Below, one piece after another: positions 60,887 to 64,000 of a DNA stretch of 64,000 bases. A program made the position numbers and the translations under genes. The notes below the pieces were generated by a model. It was not told the origin of the DNA. It ran no database searches and was given only the letters and a program-made list of their open reading frames with translations. Position 1 is the first letter of the stretch; the number at the start of each line of letters is the position of its first letter. The stretch is from Ilyobacter_A sp963675185. Lineage in GTDB: Bacteria; Fusobacteriota; Fusobacteriia; Fusobacteriales; Fusobacteriaceae. The stretch lies in assembly GCA_963675185.2 (NCBI GenBank), contig CAXXOH010000003.1, positions 558,001-622,000 on the forward strand. The letters are read 5' to 3'.

Positions 60887-61768
60887 CTAAACCTCCGTTA
60901 CTGATTGTTTCTTTTCTAAGATATTTACAACTGGACTCGCAACAAATATAGAAGAATATGTCCCTACAACAACCCCTATTAACAAAGTAGTTATAAATGT
61001 CTTAAGCGAATCTCCACCAAATATTAGGATAGCTATAATAGCTAAAAATGTAGTTAGAGATGTATTAATAGATCTTGTCATAACTTGATTAATACTTATA
61101 TTTATGGATTCCGCTAATGAGACAACTTTTTTTCTTCTCAGATTTTCTCTTATCCTATCAAAAACTACTATTGTATCATTAATGGAATAGCCTAGTATAG
61201 TTAATAAAGCTGCTATAAAAGGAGTGTTCAACTCGTAACCTAAAATTGCTATAAATCCAACTGATATGATTATATCATGGAAAAGTGCAATTATAGCCGC
61301 TATTGCAAACTTAAATTCAAATCTAAGTGTTATATACATAACTATTAATATTCCACCTATTATAAGGGCGTATATCGCTGTCCTTTTGAGCTCAGATCCT
61401 ATAGTTGCCCCTACTTTTTCGCTTTTTTGAAGTTCATATTTAGAATAAGCTTCTACACCATTTAAAAACTCGGTTTTTTGCTCTTCGGACATCTCCAAAG
61501 TTCTTATTATTGAAACATTGTCCTCTGAGATTTGAACCTTCCTGCTTCTAGAGTCTAGCTGCGGTATATTCGAAGCTATCCCATCCAGCACGGGATTTAA
61601 TTTCTGCAGGGACACCTCTTCTTGAAATTTCAGCTGAAACAGATTCCCGCCAGTAAAGTCTATTCCGTAGTTTAAGCCTTTGAAAATAATGCCCAATAAC
61701 GATATTAATATTAAAACCCCTGAAACACCCAGCCAAATTTTTGTATTTCTTATAATATCTATCTTCAC
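60887..61768 (-). CDS. secF: Protein translocase subunit SecF
   Basis: 293 residues with six helices. FKGLNYGIDFTGGNLFQLKF near the N-terminus, then ALFHDIIISVGFIAILGYELNTPFIAALLTILGYSINDTIVVFDRIREN with the conserved Asp/Arg proton-relay region. SecF works with SecD using the proton motive force to pull exported proteins. It follows secD by 3 bases. Confidence 0.96.
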   Translation of the reverse strand: MKIDIIRNTKIWLGVSGVLILISLLGIIFKGLNYGIDFTGGNLFQLKFQEEVSLQKLNPVLDGIASNIPQLDSRSRKVQISEDNVSIIRTLEMSEEQKTEFLNGVEAYSKYELQKSEKVGATIGSELKRTAIYALIIGGILIVMYITLRFEFKFAIAAIIALFHDIIISVGFIAILGYELNTPFIAALLTILGYSINDTIVVFDRIRENLRRKKVVSLAESINISINQVMTRSINTSLTTFLAIIAILIFGGDSLKTFITTLLIGVVVGTYSSIFVASPVVNILEKKQSVTEV

Positions 61769-61771
61769 CTT

Positions 61772-62992
61772 TTAGTTCCCCCTAACACCAAATAGTTGAG
61801 GCTTCTCAATCTTAAATAAAATTACGAAACCTTTTAGTAAAAGTCTGGTAAATGTTATAGCCGTAAACATAGAGGCAAGTATACCTATTGTCAATGTTAT
61901 GGCGAACCCTTTTACGGGACCTGTCCCCATAGTAAAAAGTATAAACGTTATTATAAGAGTCGTAAGATTAGAGTCAAAAATAGCCACAAATGCTTTTTTG
62001 AAACCTACTTCTATAGACGATAAAATTGTGTTGCCATACCTTAACTCTTCCTTTATCCTCTCAAATATTATTACATTGGCGTCTACTGCCATACCAAGTG
62101 ATAGTATTAGTCCTGCTATACCCGGAAGTGTCAGTGTGGCATCTAAAAAGTTTAGCGTTCCAAAAGCTATTAGTCCAAAACTTAATAATGCTAGGTCTGC
62201 AACCAAGCCTGGAATTCTATACCATATAAGCATAAATGCTGTTATCAGCATAACGGCAATTACTGCAGCTTTTTTACTTTTGTTTATAGATACGTCTCCC
62301 AATGAAGCCCCTACAGAACGCGTTTCAAGTATTTCTGCCTTTACAGGTAAAGCCCCTGCATTAAGCAATGTAGCCATAGCCTTGGCATCTTCTACTGTAT
62401 AATTTCCAGTTATTACTCCAGATCCACCAGGAATTTCAGTATTTATAACCGGCGCCGTCTGAACTTCTCCATCAAGAGTTATTGCCAGCTTTTTCCCTAT
62501 ATTCTCTCTGGTTATCTTTGCAAATACCTCTGCTCCATCTGTGTTCAATTCAAAAGCTATCTGAGGTCTTCCTAAATTATCATAACTTACATCTGCTTTT
62601 ACAAGATCTTTTCCTGTCAAAAGAGTTTCTCCTAAGCTCCCGTCATTGTTCACCAGCTTAAATTCCAAAAGAGCTGTTTTACCGATTAATTTTATGGCTT
62701 CCTCAGTATCTTCTACACCAGGCAATTCGATTATAACCCTTTTCTCCCCTGATCTTTGTACGACCGATTCCGCAACTCCAAGTCCATTTATTCTTCTGTC
62801 AAGAACCTCTGTAAGCCTATCCATGGCCTCGTTGTCTATCTCTTTACCATCTTCAGACTGCGCCTCAAGAACCACGTAAACTCCACCTTTTAGGTCAAGT
62901 CCTAATTTTGTTGGCTTTACAAAACTCAGCCACGCGGCACCGCACAAGATAATAAAAATTAGCACAAGCTTGATAACTAGCGATTTTCTCAT
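61772..62992 (-). CDS. secD: Protein translocase subunit SecD
   Basis: 406 residues. LGLDLKGGVYVVLEAQ follows the first helix, then the periplasmic P1 domain with DRRINGLGVAESVVQRSGEKRVIIELPGVED, the head domain, and five C-terminal helices with GIAGLILSLGMAVDANVIIFERIKEELR. The P1 domain is short compared with E. coli SecD (615 residues). It heads the secD-secF pair; yajC is not adjacent. Confidence 0.96.
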   Translation of the reverse strand: MRKSLVIKLVLIFIILCGAAWLSFVKPTKLGLDLKGGVYVVLEAQSEDGKEIDNEAMDRLTEVLDRRINGLGVAESVVQRSGEKRVIIELPGVEDTEEAIKLIGKTALLEFKLVNNDGSLGETLLTGKDLVKADVSYDNLGRPQIAFELNTDGAEVFAKITRENIGKKLAITLDGEVQTAPVINTEIPGGSGVITGNYTVEDAKAMATLLNAGALPVKAEILETRSVGASLGDVSINKSKKAAVIAVMLITAFMLIWYRIPGLVADLALLSFGLIAFGTLNFLDATLTLPGIAGLILSLGMAVDANVIIFERIKEELRYGNTILSSIEVGFKKAFVAIFDSNLTTLIITFILFTMGTGPVKGFAITLTIGILASMFTAITFTRLLLKGFVILFKIEKPQLFGVRGN

Positions 62993-63025
62993 GATGTCCT
63001 CCCTCGTAGAGTTAAAAAACTCTTT

Positions 63026-63448
63026 TTATTTTCTGCTGTTCATATCAAGGTATGTTTGCAAAATAATTGTCGCAGCTACCTTGTCTACAACTTTTCTTTT
63101 TTGTTTTGCATCTTTTTTAGTCATTTCATTTAACATCCTGTCTGCAGAAACAGTTGAAAATCTTTCATCCACCTCAATTATATCGAGGTCTTTTATCACC
63201 TTTTTTAGCTTATCGATAAACTCCCTGACTTTTTCAGCCTGCCTTTTTTCAGAACCATCAAGGCTTTTTGGGATCCCTACCACTATATTTTTGGTATTTT
63301 CACTCTCGCAAATTTCTTTTATACGCTTTACGGCCTTTGTTTTTCTCCTGTCGATAACCTCGAGAGGCGATGCGAACATCCCGAGTACATCAGATTTCGC
63401 TACCCCTATGCGCACATCTCCTATATCAAGTGCCAAGTATTTCTTCAT
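63026..63448 (-). CDS. ruvX: Putative pre-16S rRNA nuclease / Holliday junction resolvase RuvX
   Basis: 140 residues of the YqgF family with an RNase H-like fold: KYLALDIGDVRIGVAKSD (first Asp), IVVGIPKSLDGSEKRQAEKVREFI, and DERFSTVSADRML with acidic residues, then DKVAATIILQTYLD. In E. coli it trims the 5' end of 16S rRNA. It is next to alaS, a common arrangement. Confidence 0.94.
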   Translation of the reverse strand: MKKYLALDIGDVRIGVAKSDVLGMFASPLEVIDRRKTKAVKRIKEICESENTKNIVVGIPKSLDGSEKRQAEKVREFIDKLKKVIKDLDIIEVDERFSTVSADRMLNEMTKKDAKQKRKVVDKVAATIILQTYLDMNSRK

Positions 63449-63475
63449 AAAACTTTCTCCCGTATAAAAAGCAAG

Positions 63476-63493
63476 AAGTGAGCATAACTCACC
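63476..63493 (-). terminator. Possible terminator after alaS
   Basis: GGTGAG/CTCACT with a short loop lies 7 bases after the alaS stop. On the minus strand TTCTTGCTTTTT follows. Weak stem, so read-through to ruvX is likely. Confidence 0.4.
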
Positions 63494-63499
63494 CTTACT

Positions 63500-64000
63500 T
63501 TATAATTTATCATTCAACAATTTCTTACCAAACTCTACTGCCTCGAGAACTTTAAATCCGTCTTTTCCTCCAGCTTGGGCAAAGTCCGGTCTTCCCCCAC
63601 CATTTCCTCCGGCTATATTGGAAATCTCCTTTACTAAGTCCCCTGCTCTTACCTTTCCTATAAGGTCTTTGGTGACCCCTACCGAAAACACAGCCTTGCC
63701 GTTGTCGGTACCAAGTATTACCACGCAAGATCCAAGTTTATCCTTGGCTTTGTCGACTATCTCCCTAAGTGATCCAGCCTCTTTATCTTTAAATGATTTT
63801 ACTAGTACTTTTACGCCGTTTATCTCCTCTACGTCATCAAACAGCTGGTTGGCCTCATAAGTAGCCAACTTAGACTTGTATTTATCTAGTTCTTTCTGTG
63901 TCTCTTTTAGTTCCTCCATGAGCTTCGCAGCTTTTTCTTCAATGTGTCCAGTGTCTGTTTTAAGTGCATCGGCAACATTTATCATAACTTTTTCCATCTC
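63500..64000 (-). CDS. alaS: Alanyl-tRNA synthetase, C-terminal part (cut by window edge)
   Basis: About 166 residues of the C-terminal end: a coiled-coil segment (EEKAAKLMEELKETQKELDKYKSKLA), then the DHHA1/C-Ala domain with GVKVLVKSFKDKEAGSLREIVDKAKD and the diagnostic NIAGGNGGGRPDFAQAGGKD. The frame is open through the edge at 64000 (the edge codon reads Glu), so the Met at 63997 is internal. The rest of alaS, with the aminoacylation and editing domains, lies beyond the window. Confidence 0.95.
   Translation of the reverse strand, partial: EMEKVMINVADALKTDTGHIEEKAAKLMEELKETQKELDKYKSKLATYEANQLFDDVEEINGVKVLVKSFKDKEAGSLREIVDKAKDKLGSCVVILGTDNGKAVFSVGVTKDLIGKVRAGDLVKEISNIAGGNGGGRPDFAQAGGKDGFKVLEAVEFGKKLLNDKL

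Overview
The window looks like chromosome from a low-G+C, anaerobic, outer-membrane-bearing bacterium. The most likely group is Fusobacteriota, in the Ilyobacter/Propionigenium/Fusobacterium range; this is inferred from gene content and style, not from a database match. The signs are AT-rich intergenic DNA, strong AGGAGG ribosome binding sites, fermentative energy genes (one-chain pyruvate:ferredoxin oxidoreductase, Pta-AckA, pyruvate phosphate dikinase, PTS enzyme I) and envelope genes of a diderm cell (LptF/LptG, a heptose adenylyltransferase, lipoproteins, SecDF). No rRNA, tRNA or CRISPR array was seen.

Layout. 27-1087 is a decayed IS30-type element. 1.1-7.2 kb holds nifJ and pta-ackA (pyruvate to acetate plus ATP). 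7.5-8.9 kb is an intact-looking IS3 element using -1 frameshifting. 8.9-14.2 kb has ftsY, a surface-repeat protein, tsaB, tsaE, a heptose adenylyltransferase, a TauE-type transporter and a NUDIX hydrolase. 14.4-15.5 kb is a ruined dicarboxylate/glutamate symporter. 15.7-21.9 kb has a peroxiredoxin, a hydroxyacid dehydrogenase, upp, rpmE, an RNase H with two viroplasmin domains and several membrane proteins. 21.9-28.6 kb has comEC, a pseudopilin, ruvA, murI and uvrA. 29-44 kb has glyA, a GlgE-like GH13 protein lacking its catalytic residues, an amino-acid permease fused to a PTS IIA domain, a K+ channel, sfsA, recR, msrB, ptsI and ppdK. 44.6-50 kb has a GntP permease, an IS4-family element and the glycolytic pair pfkA-pyk. 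50.2-52.1 kb is accD-accA. 53-64 kb is a long envelope and division run: rodA, minE, minD, M16 peptidase, lptG, lptF, cvpA, rlmI, secF, secD, ruvX and the end of alaS.

Most housekeeping genes lie on the minus strand; plus-strand genes are mainly accessory genes or mobile DNA. The pyruvate node is dense: pfkA, pyk, ppdK, nifJ, pta, ackA and ptsI are all here, enough to describe sugar uptake through PEP and pyruvate to acetate.

The main non-genic finding is a family of non-coding elements with terminal inverted repeats. There are three long copies near 10.1, 28.6 and 40.8 kb, a 79-bp mini copy at 60.5 kb and a probable relic at 38.0 kb. The long copies carry interleaved inverted arms in the order A-B-A'-B'. 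A second theme is transcription ends. All three insertion sequences lie within about 30 bases of an intrinsic terminator hairpin, and one has cut a shared terminator in two with a 12-bp palindromic target duplication. Six genes have their stop codon inside the terminator stem.
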